The notes: a model not told the origin generated them from the letters alone. A DNA stretch of 64,000 bases from Paeniglutamicibacter terrestris (GCF_012271785.1 NZ_JAAWVT010000005.1:186001-250000), one strand, 5' to 3'; positions 17,342-26,783 are shown, counted from the first letter of the stretch. Made by a program: numbers and translations.

Positions 17342-17437
17342 GAATGATCTAGTGCCTTTTTGGCCCCGAACTAGGGGCTGGTAGTGGGCGGCCTCCGAGA
17401 CTGGGCCACCCCCATCCCACTACCAGCCTCTTTTTTT
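17342..17437 (+). terminator. Strong terminator with alternative upstream hairpin (possible small RNA or attenuator)
   Basis: GGCTGGTAGTGGG (17376-17388) pairs perfectly with CCCACTACCAGCC (17416-17428), followed by TCTTTTTTT (17429-17437), a textbook Rho-independent terminator. The 5' arm also lies in a competing hairpin, GGCCCC-GAACTA-GGGGCT (about 17362-17379). A weak promoter-like pair (TTTGTT ... TAGAAT, the latter at 17340-17345) lies just upstream, so a short transcript of about 80 nt is possible. At minimum it terminates the pth transcript. Confidence 0.75.
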
Positions 17438-17623
17438 ATGCCTTCGTTCAGTGGTAGCCCAAATTGGTAAGGGTCGACTTATGTGCCCTGAACGCTCGAA
17501 CGTGGGAGAATTAGCGAAGTAAATGATGCCGTAATCGTTTTGCGCTCCGGAAGCTGCAGTTCATGAATCCTCTGCAGCCCAAGCGGCGCAGCCGGCAAAG
17601 AACATCCTTTGGAGGAGCCCAAC

Positions 17624-18940
17624 GTGTCCAGTGCAACGACCACGATGCAAGACACCCTTCCCAACCCTCTGAACGACGTGGAGGTTGCGCGGCTGCGGGC
17701 AGACTTCCCAATCCTGGGGCGCAGCATCAACGGTGCGCCGCTAACCTATCTGGATTCAGGCGCCACTTCACAGAAGCCCAGCTGCGTCTACGAGGCAGAA
17801 CAGCACTTCTACGAAAACTTCAATGCAGCCGTACACCGCGGAGCCCATTCACTGGCCGTTGAGGCGACAGATATTTTCGAACAGGCGCGCACCACCGTAG
17901 CCGAATTTATCGGTGCCAAGGACAACGAAGTCGTGTGGACCTCGAACGCCACCGAAGCACTAAACCTCGTCACCTACTCCTTCGGAAATGCGAGTGCAGG
18001 CCTCGGGGGAGACGCCGCCAAGCGCTTCGCGCTAGGTGTTGGCGACGAAATCGTCGTCACAGAACTTGAGCACCACGCCAATCTAATCCCTTGGCAGCAG
18101 CTGGCCCAACGTACAGGCGCCACCCTGAAGTACATTCCGGTGGACGAATCAGGTGCACTGCGTATGGATCTGGCTGGCGATATCATCACCCCGGCCACGC
18201 GGATCCTCGCCTTCACTCACGTTTCGAACGTCCTGGGCACCGTGAACGATGTTGCTGCGCTGGTGGCGCTGGCCCGCAACGTTGGAGCGTTGACGGTATT
18301 GGACGGCTGCCAGTCGGTGCCGCACCTTCCGGTTGATGTTAAATCCCTCGACGTGGACTTCATGGCGTTTTCCGGACACAAGATGCTTGGCCCCACGGGG
18401 ATTGGCGGACTCTACGGTCGTGCCGAACTTCTCGACGCGATGCCGCCGTTCCTCACCGGGGGATCCATGATTACCTCCGTGAGCATGGAGAGCGCACAGT
18501 TCCTTCCCTCGCCGATGCGTTTTGAGGCCGGGACGCAGCGCATCTCGCAGGTCCACGGGCTGGCCACGGCCGTTTCCTACCTACGTGAAGTGGGCATGGA
18601 GCGGATCGCAGGCTGGGAGGAATACCTGGGCGAGCGCATGCTCACGGGGCTCTCGTCCATCGATGGTGTCCGCGTTCTTGGCCCCGGCCTTGGCGCCGCA
18701 CGGATCGGAACCGCACCCTTCATCATCGAAGGTGTGCACCCCCACGATGTGGGCCAGTTCCTCGACTCGCGCGGTGTAGCCGTTCGCGTGGGGCATCACT
18801 GCGCTCAACCACTACACCGGGCACTGGGAGTGGTTTCCAGCACCCGAGCTAGCACCTACTTATACAACACCACCAGCGACATCGATGCTCTGCTGAATGC
18901 AGTAGCTGACGTGCGCGGATACTTCGGAGTCGGCAAGTGA
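17624..18940 (+). CDS. sufS: Cysteine desulfurase SufS
   Basis: The 438-residue class V aminotransferase-fold enzyme removes sulfur from cysteine as a persulfide for iron-sulfur cluster assembly. FSGHKMLGPTGIGGLYG holds the PLP-binding Lys and RVGHHCAQPLHRALG the active-site Cys in its type II (SufS) context. LDSGATSQKP is the expected N-terminal substrate region. GTG at 17624 is chosen because GGAGGA ends 7 nt upstream; an in-frame TTG at 17609 would include that ribosome-binding site. The stop overlaps the sufU start (GTGA), so the pair is translationally coupled. Confidence 0.95.
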   Translation: MSSATTTMQDTLPNPLNDVEVARLRADFPILGRSINGAPLTYLDSGATSQKPSCVYEAEQHFYENFNAAVHRGAHSLAVEATDIFEQARTTVAEFIGAKDNEVVWTSNATEALNLVTYSFGNASAGLGGDAAKRFALGVGDEIVVTELEHHANLIPWQQLAQRTGATLKYIPVDESGALRMDLAGDIITPATRILAFTHVSNVLGTVNDVAALVALARNVGALTVLDGCQSVPHLPVDVKSLDVDFMAFSGHKMLGPTGIGGLYGRAELLDAMPPFLTGGSMITSVSMESAQFLPSPMRFEAGTQRISQVHGLATAVSYLREVGMERIAGWEEYLGERMLTGLSSIDGVRVLGPGLGAARIGTAPFIIEGVHPHDVGQFLDSRGVAVRVGHHCAQPLHRALGVVSSTRASTYLYNTTSDIDALLNAVADVRGYFGVGK

Positions 18941-19386
18941 GCGATCTGGACCAGCTGTACCAACAAATCATCTTGGACCATGCCAAGGCCCGGCACGGCG
19001 CCGGACTGCTCGAGGCACCCGAGGGCATTGCCCACGGCGAATCGTTGCAGCACAACCCCGTCTGTGGTGACCACATCCAATTGCGTCTCCAGCTTGATGG
19101 AGACGTCGTTAAGAACGTCTCCTGGGAGGGCGACGGCTGCTCGATCTCCATGGCTTCGGCCTCGGTGCTCAGCGAAATGGCAGAAGGCCTCGATCGCGAA
19201 GAATTCATGAGCATTCTGAACGAGTTCCGTGAACTAATGCGTTCGCGTGGAACCCGGGCCGGAGACGAAGAGGTCCTCGGGGACGGGGCAGCCTTCGCCG
19301 GTGTATCCAAATTCCCGGCTCGAGTGAAGTGCGCGATGCTTTCCTGGGTTGCCGCGGAGGCAGCCCTGCTACAGGCCAGCGCCTAG
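18937..19386 (+). CDS. sufU: SufU iron-sulfur assembly protein / sulfur acceptor
   Basis: The 149-residue protein has the three conserved Cys of the family: NPVCGD, EGDGCSISMAS and RVKCAMLSW, with the Asp of the first motif. In Gram-positive bacteria SufU binds zinc and takes persulfide from SufS. The extra loop near residues 88-117 (MRSRGTRAGDEEVLGDGAAFAG) distinguishes SufU from IscU. The GTG start overlaps the sufS stop by 4 nt. The other suf genes (B, C, D) are not in the window, so sufS-sufU stand apart from a main suf cluster. Confidence 0.94.
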   Translation: MSDLDQLYQQIILDHAKARHGAGLLEAPEGIAHGESLQHNPVCGDHIQLRLQLDGDVVKNVSWEGDGCSISMASASVLSEMAEGLDREEFMSILNEFRELMRSRGTRAGDEEVLGDGAAFAGVSKFPARVKCAMLSWVAAEAALLQASA

Positions 19387-19410
19387 GCGCGTTACACCGC
19401 GGAAGTTCAA

Positions 19411-19457
19411 GAGCCGGGTTGTTTCACCCCTGAAGGGTGAAGCAACCCGGCTCTTTT
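19411..19457. terminator. Bidirectional terminator between sufU and nhaA
   Basis: GAGCCGGGTTGTTTCACCC (19411-19429) pairs with GGGTGAAGCAACCCGGCTC (19435-19453), with one T-G wobble, followed by TTTT on the plus strand. On the minus strand the upstream context is TTCAAGAG. It separates the convergent sufU and nhaA genes. Confidence 0.88.
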
Positions 19458-19478
19458 GTGCCGTTATTCGCTGGAGGT

Positions 19479-20831
19479 TTAGGCGTTGTTCTCCGGGCGC
19501 TGGAAGATATCGGGGATATTGTCCCCGTTGTCATCTCGGGCAGCTTTCTCATTGATCAATCGGTAACGACGGTCTCGGGGTCGCAACCAAATCGTGCCGA
19601 GAATCGCAGCAATCAGGGAGCCCAGCAGAATGGCCACCTTGGCATGGTCGTAATGTGGTGAGGCCAATCCGAACGACAGCTCGGAGACCAGTAGTGAGAC
19701 GGTGAAGCCGATCCCGGCCAAGAAGGTCACACCGAGCAGGTCACCCCATTTGGTGTCCGGATCTAGATTGGCCTTAGACGACCGAGTCACCAACCAGGTG
19801 GCTCCGAGAATGCCGATGGGCTTGCCAAACACGAGCCCGATAACGACGCCCCAGAGCACCGGGTCGCCCAACGCCGAGGCGAAGCCTTCGGCGCCACCCA
19901 CGGCCACGCCAGCGGAGAAGAACGCAAAAATCGGTACGCAGAAACCGCTGGAGAGCGGACGGAAACGGTGTTCGAACTGTTCGGCCAGGCCGGGCTTGTC
20001 GATCTCATCCTTGTTCTTTCGCAGCACTGGGACGCAGAAACCCAACACGACGCCCGCGATGGTTGAGTGGATACCAGAGCCGAAGACTAGCGCCCAAGCG
20101 ACGATCCCCAGGGGCAAAAGGATCAGCCAAGGGGCCCACAACTTGGCAGCAAAGAACTTGGGCCATTTGTGGGTGACGAAGGCAAAAAGGGCGATGGGAA
20201 TCATTGCCAACAGCAGGTATGGTGGCCGCAGATCATCGGTGAAGACGAAGGCGATGATGACAATGGCAATGAGGTCATCCACGACCGCGAGTGTCAGCAG
20301 GAAGATCCGCAGCGGGGAGGGAAGATTCGAACCGATGACCGCTAGGACTGCAACGGCGAAAGCAATGTCCGTGGCGGTGGGGATAGCCCAGCCGCGCAAG
20401 GTTTCCCCTCCGGTCGAGGCATTGAGGGCAACAAATATCAGCGCTGGGACCAGCACGCCGCCGAAGGCCGCCGTCACCGGGACGATCGCACGCTTCATGT
20501 CGCGCAAATCGCCGGCGACAAACTCTTTTTTGAGCTCTAGGCCAACCAAGAAGAAGAACACCGCGAGTAACCCGTCGGCTGCCCAGTGACCTAGCGAGAG
20601 ATTAAGATCGATGCCAAAAATGGCGAATCCGATATGGAAGTCACGCAGTGCAAAGTAGCTGTCAGCCGCGGGGGAGTTGGCCCAAATTAGTGCAATAACT
20701 GCGCCAATGATGAGGACAAGACCGCCGACGGTTTCTTTGCGCAGAATTTCGCCGATGCGGAGCGACTCGGCATAACTGCCGGGGCCAAAAGCCGTCTTGG
20801 GCTTTGGTGTAGGTGTGGGAGCTTGGCTCAT
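19479..20831 (-). CDS. nhaA: Na+/H+ antiporter NhaA
   Basis: The 450-residue membrane protein exchanges Na+ (or Li+) for protons to control cytoplasmic pH and salt. Twelve hydrophobic segments can be drawn. The ion-binding pair is in [17 protein letters not shown], and [17 protein letters not shown] is the unwound-helix region typical of the family. The N-terminal ~35 residues ([20 protein letters not shown]) and C-terminal ~25 residues are polar extensions. It is convergent with sufU and separated by a strong hairpin. No promoter motif was identified. Confidence 0.94.
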   Translation of the reverse strand: MSQAPTPTPKPKTAFGPGSYAESLRIGEILRKETVGGLVLIIGAVIALIWANSPAADSYFALRDFHIGFAIFGIDLNLSLGHWAADGLLAVFFFLVGLELKKEFVAGDLRDMKRAIVPVTAAFGGVLVPALIFVALNASTGGETLRGWAIPTATDIAFAVAVLAVIGSNLPSPLRIFLLTLAVVDDLIAIVIIAFVFTDDLRPPYLLLAMIPIALFAFVTHKWPKFFAAKLWAPWLILLPLGIVAWALVFGSGIHSTIAGVVLGFCVPVLRKNKDEIDKPGLAEQFEHRFRPLSSGFCVPIFAFFSAGVAVGGAEGFASALGDPVLWGVVIGLVFGKPIGILGATWLVTRSSKANLDPDTKWGDLLGVTFLAGIGFTVSLLVSELSFGLASPHYDHAKVAILLGSLIAAILGTIWLRPRDRRYRLINEKAARDDNGDNIPDIFQRPENNA

Positions 20832-21018
20832 GGGGAATCTTCAATTCTTTTGGGGACGCTAAAGTTATCGCCGACCAGACTTCCCGGCACACCTGATTTC
20901 TACCCTAACGCCTTAACACGTTCGGGCGCACATCCATTCGCGCAGATGACCTCATCGACTCCGATAGCTATCGAGCCATCAAGGTGTGCCGAGTGCTGGA
21001 AAGAGTTCCCCTTCTAGC

Positions 21019-21279
21019 TCAGGCGATCCCATCTCCGTCGAAGACTAGATTCGAGTCAAGCTCGTCAACGGCGCTGGACACGGCCGCATCGCTGGTGGCG
21101 ACGGCCTTCGGGAGGATGATTGCTTGGGCGCAGATGACGTTGGTGCCGTCGAAGGTCACGGCAGGCCCACCATGGAGCACGTATCCCTCGGTTAGGGCGG
21201 TAGAGATGCGCTCACAGAAGCTGCTGTCATCGGGGCCGGTAATCAACCGGTAGGCCAGCAAGGTTTTTTCTTCGGACAT
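21019..21279 (-). CDS. DUF1737 domain small protein
   Basis: The 86-residue product starts at an ATG (21279) with AAGGAGA 7 nt upstream, although the open frame continues to 21624. LLAYRLITGPDDSSFCERIS and ALTEGYVLHGGPAVTFDGTNVICAQAI match the DUF1737 fold: tyrosine, then TGPDDxxFC, then GYxLHGxPA. The C-terminal half (KAVATSDAAVSSAVDELDSN) is a variable extension. No function is known. It is likely monocistronic. Confidence 0.8.
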   Translation of the reverse strand: MSEEKTLLAYRLITGPDDSSFCERISTALTEGYVLHGGPAVTFDGTNVICAQAIILPKAVATSDAAVSSAVDELDSNLVFDGDGIA

Positions 21280-21687
21280 GGTGTCTCCTTTTTGATGGCA
21301 CGGGGCTGGTCGGTACAAGTCCAGGGGCGCTCGTCTTGGCTGGGCTGCTAGGTAGTACGTCCAGGCCGAACGCCGGTACATAGGACTTATTGTGAAACTA
21401 ACACAACGTCCCGAACCGAACTGCACCAAAATCGGTGCCACTAAATAAACTCTGGAGAAACATTGCCTCCGTGTATCCGCCGGGGCCAACGTGAATGGAG
21501 GATGGAGGGTATCTCGGTGCTGTGGACGTCTTGGCGCCACTGCTTCCTTCGATGCGTCCATCGGATACATAAAAACGTGGGCACCATCGTCGCTGGCGAA
21601 ATCGCCGAGGACGATGGTGCCCACGTTTGTGTCATGGAGACCTGTTAGCTGCCCGACACGGGCACCGTCACCAAAGCCGGAAGGCTA
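21280..21687. other. Intergenic region with a 17-bp perfect inverted repeat
   Basis: The 408 nt between the DUF1737 and DUF2505 genes must contain the DUF1737 promoter. The part nearest the DUF2505 stop holds the hairpin at 21575-21626. No further gene or repeat was recognised; open frames here are arginine- and tryptophan-rich shadows. Confidence 0.5.
21575..21626. terminator. Terminator hairpin after the DUF2505 gene
   Basis: ACGTGGGCACCATCGTC (21575-21591) and GACGATGGTGCCCACGT (21610-21626) are perfectly complementary over 17 bp, with an 18-nt loop containing a further GGCGA/TCGCC pairing. On the minus strand it is followed by TTTT. It lies about 60 nt past the DUF2505 stop. Confidence 0.8.
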
Positions 21688-22185
21688 TTAGCCTCGTTCA
21701 ATCCACGAGGTAACCTTGGCGCCCTGAAGCTTCAGGGCCTTGGAGATGAAGGGTTCCGCGGCCGAGGCGATTTTTCCGCCCACAAACGGGATGGAGGAGG
21801 ACACCGTGGCTTCGATGCCGAGCGTTGCGCCAGCTGCGGTGGGACGCAGGGACTCGGTACCGGCAACTGAGACAGGCAACGAACCGACGGTGAGCTTCAA
21901 GGTGGCATCGCGCGAACCGTCGGCTGCCGGAGCGCTCCATGACTCAACCTGAGTGACCTCAACCGACTGACCCACAAACTTCCGGGCGATTTCCGGAGCG
22001 CGGTCGGTGGGCAGCGTACGGACGGTGGTCAGCGTGAATGCGGCTGCGGTGTCTCCGGCGACCTCAAAGCTCTTGAGCTCTCCGCCGACCAATGATGTCA
22101 GGTGTTCGGCAAAGTCGCGGTCGGCAAGGGTGGCAACAATGGCCTCGGGGGCGTGCGCAATGTCTGTGGTGGCGTTAAGAGCCAT
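21688..22185 (-). CDS. DUF2505 domain-containing protein (SRPBCC-like)
   Basis: The 165-residue product begins MALNATTDIAHAPEAIVATL with the strand-helix start common to START/SRPBCC-type folds and matches DUF2505 in its overall plan: FTLTTVRTLPTDRAPEIARKFVG, then VTQVESW, then PVSVAGTESLRPTAAGATL and a C-terminal helix FISKALKLQGAKVTSWI. Proteins of this fold bind hydrophobic ligands, but no role is known here. It is divergent from mfd, with about 170 nt between the starts. Confidence 0.8.
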   Translation of the reverse strand: MALNATTDIAHAPEAIVATLADRDFAEHLTSLVGGELKSFEVAGDTAAAFTLTTVRTLPTDRAPEIARKFVGQSVEVTQVESWSAPAADGSRDATLKLTVGSLPVSVAGTESLRPTAAGATLGIEATVSSSIPFVGGKIASAAEPFISKALKLQGAKVTSWIERG

Positions 22186-22287
22186 AGGGACGAACTCCGT
22201 AAATTAGATTGGCCGAGCCAATATTGATGCAACCACACCAGCGTACCGGGCATGAGCGCGCGCGGCGGTACGCTAGAAGTGCGCACC

Positions 22288-22310
22288 CCGGGATTCATAC
22301 TGAATCTCGG
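22288..22310 (+). other. Hairpin in the mfd upstream region
   Basis: CCGGGATTCA (22288-22297) pairs with TGAATCTCGG (22301-22310) over 10 positions including one G-U pair, with a TAC loop. It lies 48 nt upstream of the mfd start, in the DUF2505/mfd divergent region. No T-run follows. It could be part of the mfd leader. Confidence 0.4.
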
Positions 22311-22357
22311 GTACTTGTGTTGTGCGCTTCTCGGTCTTCGGAAAGGACCCCCAGTCG

Positions 22358-25300
22358 ATGGCATTACACGGCCTGCGCACCGCCTTGCGAAACGACACCT
22401 CTTTTTCCCGGGTCAGCTCCAACGCCGCAACCTCATACGCTGCGCGTGCTAATGAGCTGGAGATCGCTGCCCCCACCGGCATGCGCGCAGTCCTTACCGC
22501 CGAGACGGCAGAGGCGCTTCGTGGCAAGGTCGAGGGCGGAATCGTGTTGGCGGTGACGGCCACCGGCCGTGAAGCCGAGGAGTTGGTGGCTGCCCTTCAC
22601 AGCTTCCTGCCAGAAGCTGCTGTGGCGGAGTTCCCTTCATGGGAAACGCTTCCGCACGAGCGGCTATCTCCGCGCTCCGACACCGTGGGGCGCCGTTTAC
22701 ACGTGCTGCGCCGGTTGGAAACTCAGGACCCGATGCTGCAGGTCGTGGTCGCTCCGATCCGCGCGGTCATTCAGCCGCTGGTGGCCGGGCTGGGAAAGTT
22801 GAAACCCGTCGAACTGGCGGTGGGGGATGAATACGAGTTCTCCGCTGTAGTTCGGGCGCTGGCCGATGCCGCCTATGCACGCGTCGACATGGTCACCCAC
22901 CGCGGTGAGTTCGCCGTGCGTGGTGGCATTCTGGATGTTTTCCCGCCCACGTTGAACCACCCGGTACGTATCGACTTCTTCGGCGATGAGATTGAAGCGA
23001 TGCGCTACTTCTCCATCGCCGACCAGCGCTCGCTGGAGCAGGAACCGCCCACCCGTATCCAGGCCCCACCATGCCGCGAATTACTGATCACCCCCTCGGT
23101 GATGTCCCGGGCCGCCAAGCTTCAAGCCGAAATGCCCGCTGCGCGTGACATGCTGGCAAAAATTGCCGGTGGTGTAGCCGTGGAGGGCATGGAAGCACTG
23201 GCCCCCTTGCTTGTTGACGCGATGGTGCCGTTACTCTCGCAACTGCCCGCCGAATCCATCGCCGTGGTCATGGAGCCCGAACGAGTCCGAACCCGCGCAC
23301 ACGATCTTGAAGCCACCAACGCGGAGTTCTTGGCCGCAGCATGGGCCACCGCCTCCGACGGTGGAGCCGCACCGCTAGATATCTCTCAAGCCCAGGCGCA
23401 GGCCGCAGCGGCCGAGCTTGAAGCGGGGAACTTCACCTCGCTGGCTCAAACACGAGCCGATGCCATCAGCGCGTCCGTCTCCTGGTGGTCGCTGACCTCC
23501 CTGGGGGCCGACGCCGAGCTCTTGCCCGAGGCCGACTCCATCCGCCTGAACGCCCGCGAGCCGCGCGGCTATCAGGGAGATGTGAGCGAAATGCTGGAGT
23601 TTATCTCCGGGCGGATCAAGGACAACTGGTCGATCGTGGTGGCCACCGACGGGCCCGGCCCCGCGCAGCGGCTGGCCGAACTCTTCCATGACGCCAACAT
23701 TCCCACCCACCGTATTAACTCACTGGATGAGTTGCCCACCCCGGGGCTCATCGAAATCACCACGGCACAGGCCGGGCGCGGGTTCGCGATGGATGAGCTG
23801 AAGCTCGGCTTCCTCACCGAGGCTGATCTCTTGGGCCGTTCCAGCGCCTATGCACCGCGCGGGGCCAAGCGTCTTGCCTCCAAGAGGCGTAACGCCGTTG
23901 ACCCGATGACCCTGACCGAGGGTGACTATGTGGTCCACGAACAGCACGGCATCGCCAAATTTGTGGAGCTGATCGCCCGCAAGGTTGCCGGGGGAGCCGA
24001 GGCCAAGCGCGAATACCTGGTGCTTGAATATGCGCCGTCCAAGCGTGGAGCGCCGGGGGATAAGCTCTTTGTCCCCACCGACCAGCTGGACCAAGTCACT
24101 CGCTACGTCGGCGGGGAAGCGCCGAGCCTCTCCAAGATGGGTGGCTCGGACTGGTCAAGCACCAAGTCAAAGGCGCGCAAGGCCGTTAAGGAGATTGCCG
24201 GGGACCTCATCCGGCTGTATTCGGCCCGCATGGCAACCCGTGGGCACTCCTTCGCCAAGGACACCCCTTGGCAGTCGGAGCTTGAGGAGGCCTTTGCCTA
24301 TGTTGAGACCCCGGACCAGCTGACCACCATCAACGAGGTCAAGGCCGACATGGAGCGTGAGATCCCGATGGACCGACTCATCTCCGGCGACGTGGGCTTC
24401 GGCAAAACCGAAATTGCAGTCCGTGCCGCATTTAAGGCAGTCCAAGACTCCAAGCAGGTCGCCGTGCTGGTTCCCACCACGCTGCTGGCCTCCCAACACC
24501 AACAGACCTTTACCGAACGCTACTCCGGATTCCCGGTACGAGTGAAGACGCTCTCGCGCTTCCAAAGTGCCAAGGAGTCCAAGGAGATCATTGAGGGGCT
24601 GAACAATGGCACCGTCGACGTGGTCATCGGCACCCACCGGCTGCTCTCGGACACGGTGCAGTTCCGTGACCTGGGGTTGGTGATTGTTGATGAGGAGCAG
24701 CGCTTCGGAGTTGAACACAAGGAACAGCTCAAGAAGATGCGCACCAACGTGGACGTGCTCTCCATGTCCGCGACCCCGATCCCGCGCACCCTGGAGATGT
24801 CCCTGACCGGGATCCGGGAGACCTCCACGCTGGCCACCCCGCCGGAGGAACGCCACCCGGTGCTCACCTATGTGGGTCCGCGCACCGATAAGCAGATCTC
24901 CGCTGCCATCCGCCGCGAGCTGATGCGCGATGGTCAGGTGTTCTTTGTGCACAACCGCGTCTCCTCGATCGATAAGGTCGCCTCCGAGCTGCGCGAGCTG
25001 GTCCCCGAGGCCCGCATCGAGGTGGCCCACGGCAAGATGAGTGAATCGCGGCTGGAGAAGATCATCCAGGACTTCTGGGAGAAGAAGTTCGACGTGTTGG
25101 TCTCCACCACCATCATCGAAACCGGCCTGGATATCTCCAATGCGAACACGCTGATCGTGGACCGGGCCGATAACTACGGGCTGTCGCAGTTGCACCAGCT
25201 GCGTGGTCGTGTGGGTCGCGGACGTGAGCGCGCCTACGCCTACTTCCTGTGGAATGCGGAGAAGCCGCTGGGCGAGGTGGCCCTGGAACGACTCAAGGCG

Positions 25301-25972
25301 GTCGCCGCGCACAACGAGCTCGGCTCGGGCTATCAGCTGGCCATGAAGGACCTGGAGATCCGTGGGGCCGGCAACCTGCTGGGAGGCGAGCAGTCCGGGC
25401 ACATCGCCGGGGTCGGCTTCGACCTCTACCTGCGCCTGGTGGGCGAGGCCGTGGCCGACTTCAAGGGCGAGGCGGATGAGAAAACGACCGAGATGAAAAT
25501 CGAGCTGCCGGTCAACGCCCACCTGCCGCATGACTATGTGCCAGGCGAGCGGCTGCGTTTGGAGGCCTACCGGAAGATCGCCGCCGCCACCGACTTCGTT
25601 GCGCTCGAGGATGTGCTGGCCGAGCTGGTGGATCGGTACGGTCAGCCTCCCGCCCCGGTGCTGAACCTGTTGGAGGTGGCACGGATCCGTATTCGGGCTC
25701 GGGCCTTGGGCCTGAGCGATGTGGCGATGATGGGCAATATGATCAAGTTCGCTCCGGCGGCCATCGCGAACCTCCCCGATTCTCGGCAGCTGCGCCTGGC
25801 CCGGATGTATAAGGGAGCGGCGGATAAGCCGGCCCTTGACGCCATCGTGATTCCCAAGCCCGTGACATCCCCGATCGGCGGGCGGGATGTGGTGGATGAG
25901 AAGTTGCTGGAATGGGTGTCCGCCGTGCTCAGCAACATCTTTGAGGTCGAAGCGGTCCGCAGCAAGGCCTAA
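22358..25972 (+). CDS. mfd: Transcription-repair coupling factor
   Basis: The 1204-residue protein removes RNA polymerase stalled at DNA damage and recruits UvrA. N-terminal UvrB-like modules (RGGILDVFPPTLNHPVRIDFF) are followed by the RNA polymerase interaction domain (LTEGDYVVHEQHGIAKF) and superfamily 2 translocase motifs: ISGDVGFGKTEIAVRAAF (Walker A), VIVDEEQRFG (DEEQ box), SMSATPIPRTLEMS, TTIIETGLDISNANTLI and QLRGRVGRG. The C-terminal TRCF domain ends near residue 1204. The ATG at 22358 follows AAAGGA at 10 nt; an upstream in-frame GTG at 22322 is less likely. It is convergent with the universal stress protein gene. Confidence 0.97.
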   Translation: MALHGLRTALRNDTSFSRVSSNAATSYAARANELEIAAPTGMRAVLTAETAEALRGKVEGGIVLAVTATGREAEELVAALHSFLPEAAVAEFPSWETLPHERLSPRSDTVGRRLHVLRRLETQDPMLQVVVAPIRAVIQPLVAGLGKLKPVELAVGDEYEFSAVVRALADAAYARVDMVTHRGEFAVRGGILDVFPPTLNHPVRIDFFGDEIEAMRYFSIADQRSLEQEPPTRIQAPPCRELLITPSVMSRAAKLQAEMPAARDMLAKIAGGVAVEGMEALAPLLVDAMVPLLSQLPAESIAVVMEPERVRTRAHDLEATNAEFLAAAWATASDGGAAPLDISQAQAQAAAAELEAGNFTSLAQTRADAISASVSWWSLTSLGADAELLPEADSIRLNAREPRGYQGDVSEMLEFISGRIKDNWSIVVATDGPGPAQRLAELFHDANIPTHRINSLDELPTPGLIEITTAQAGRGFAMDELKLGFLTEADLLGRSSAYAPRGAKRLASKRRNAVDPMTLTEGDYVVHEQHGIAKFVELIARKVAGGAEAKREYLVLEYAPSKRGAPGDKLFVPTDQLDQVTRYVGGEAPSLSKMGGSDWSSTKSKARKAVKEIAGDLIRLYSARMATRGHSFAKDTPWQSELEEAFAYVETPDQLTTINEVKADMEREIPMDRLISGDVGFGKTEIAVRAAFKAVQDSKQVAVLVPTTLLASQHQQTFTERYSGFPVRVKTLSRFQSAKESKEIIEGLNNGTVDVVIGTHRLLSDTVQFRDLGLVIVDEEQRFGVEHKEQLKKMRTNVDVLSMSATPIPRTLEMSLTGIRETSTLATPPEERHPVLTYVGPRTDKQISAAIRRELMRDGQVFFVHNRVSSIDKVASELRELVPEARIEVAHGKMSESRLEKIIQDFWEKKFDVLVSTTIIETGLDISNANTLIVDRADNYGLSQLHQLRGRVGRGRERAYAYFLWNAEKPLGEVALERLKAVAAHNELGSGYQLAMKDLEIRGAGNLLGGEQSGHIAGVGFDLYLRLVGEAVADFKGEADEKTTEMKIELPVNAHLPHDYVPGERLRLEAYRKIAAATDFVALEDVLAELVDRYGQPPAPVLNLLEVARIRIRARALGLSDVAMMGNMIKFAPAAIANLPDSRQLRLARMYKGAADKPALDAIVIPKPVTSPIGGRDVVDEKLLEWVSAVLSNIFEVEAVRSKA

Positions 25973-25997
25973 CGGCAACGGGTCTAACCCGTTGCCG
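25973..25997. terminator. Short hairpin directly after mfd
   Basis: CGGCAACGGGT (25973-25983) and ACCCGTTGCCG (25987-25997) form an 11-bp perfect stem with a CTA loop, starting at the base after the mfd stop. There is no T-run, so termination may also need the next hairpin. Confidence 0.6.
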
Positions 25998-26022
25998 GGG
26001 GCGCGGTGGTTAACCACAAAGC

Positions 26023-26071
26023 CCCGGGTTCCCACCGGCAGTGCGGTCAGCGCAGGCGGTGGGAACCCGGG
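26023..26071. terminator. Bidirectional terminator between mfd and the usp gene
   Basis: CCCGGGTTCCCACCG (26023-26037) pairs perfectly with CGGTGGGAACCCGGG (26057-26071). It lies between convergent genes, 23 nt before the stop of the usp gene, and likely ends both transcripts. Confidence 0.7.
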
Positions 26072-26093
26072 ACCCAAGAAGTCCGGTAAGTGC

Positions 26094-26531
26094 TTAGACG
26101 GTGGAATCTTCGCCGTGGTGGATCAGCACCGGGCATTTGGCATGTGCGGCCAGCGAGCTGGATACCGAGCCCATGACCAGGCCCTTAAATCCGCCGCGGC
26201 CTCGAGTGCCGAGTACCAGCAGTGCTGCGCTCTTGGAGGCTTCGATGAGGTTTGGTGCTGCGGGTCCCATGATCACTTGGCGCCCCAGCTGCGCCGGGAC
26301 ATGCTCGCCGAAGGCCTCCGTGATGGTGGCTTCTAGGGCATCGCGGGCGTCTTGTTCCGGTGCCCACTCGGGGGTGTAATCCTCCAGTGCGATGCGGGGC
26401 AGCCACGAGGTGAAGGCCACGAGGTCGTGATCTAGCTTCGCCGACAGCTGTGCGGCGTAGCGCAGGGCGCTGACCGACTGCGGGGATCCGTCGACGCCGA
26501 CAATAACGGTGTTGCGGGCAGTGTTCTCCAT
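26094..26531 (-). CDS. Universal stress protein (UspA family, ATP-binding type)
   Basis: The 145-residue protein has the single-domain Usp fold: VIVGVDGSPQSVSALRYAAQ at the N-terminus, and GTRGRGGFKGLVMGSVSSSL, the G-x2-G-x9-G-S/T nucleotide-binding motif of ATP-binding members, followed by CPVLIHHG. Such proteins help survival in starvation or hypoxia by unknown means. The gene is alone on the minus strand, convergent with mfd. Confidence 0.92.
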   Translation of the reverse strand: MENTARNTVIVGVDGSPQSVSALRYAAQLSAKLDHDLVAFTSWLPRIALEDYTPEWAPEQDARDALEATITEAFGEHVPAQLGRQVIMGPAAPNLIEASKSAALLVLGTRGRGGFKGLVMGSVSSSLAAHAKCPVLIHHGEDSTV

Positions 26532-26671
26532 GATGAAGCGCTCATTTCGTCAAGCTGTTCCGGATGGTTCAACGACTCCTCTGTGGGAGCGTTGGCTTCA
26601 TCATACCCCGCGCCCTCCAAACTTTTCTACGGCTTGTAGAAAAGTGTCGTGAGGGTGCCGGAGACACCAAA

Positions 26672-26760
26672 AGGGGAGGCGGGCCACCGGCTTCAGACTA
26701 GCTTGCCCACCGGCGTGATGCCGGTTTAGAGCTAGGCTGTGCGGTGCGCCCGCCTCCCCT
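26672..26760. terminator. Branched terminator-like inverted repeat
   Basis: AGGGGAGGCGGGC (26672-26684) pairs perfectly over 13 bp with GCCCGCCTCCCCT (26748-26760). The 63-nt loop contains a further stem (CACCGG.../CCGGTG-like elements). On the minus strand it is followed by TTTTGG, so it probably ends the transcript of the small membrane protein at 26784-27029. Confidence 0.65.
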
Positions 26761-26783
26761 GATGGGAAAGCTGCTGCGCGGAA

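Noticed and set aside
24167-26077. 636-codon open frame antisense to mfd
   Set aside because: Runs opposite to a certain gene, is rich in His, Gly and Gln with no domain, and owes its length to the codon bias of mfd.
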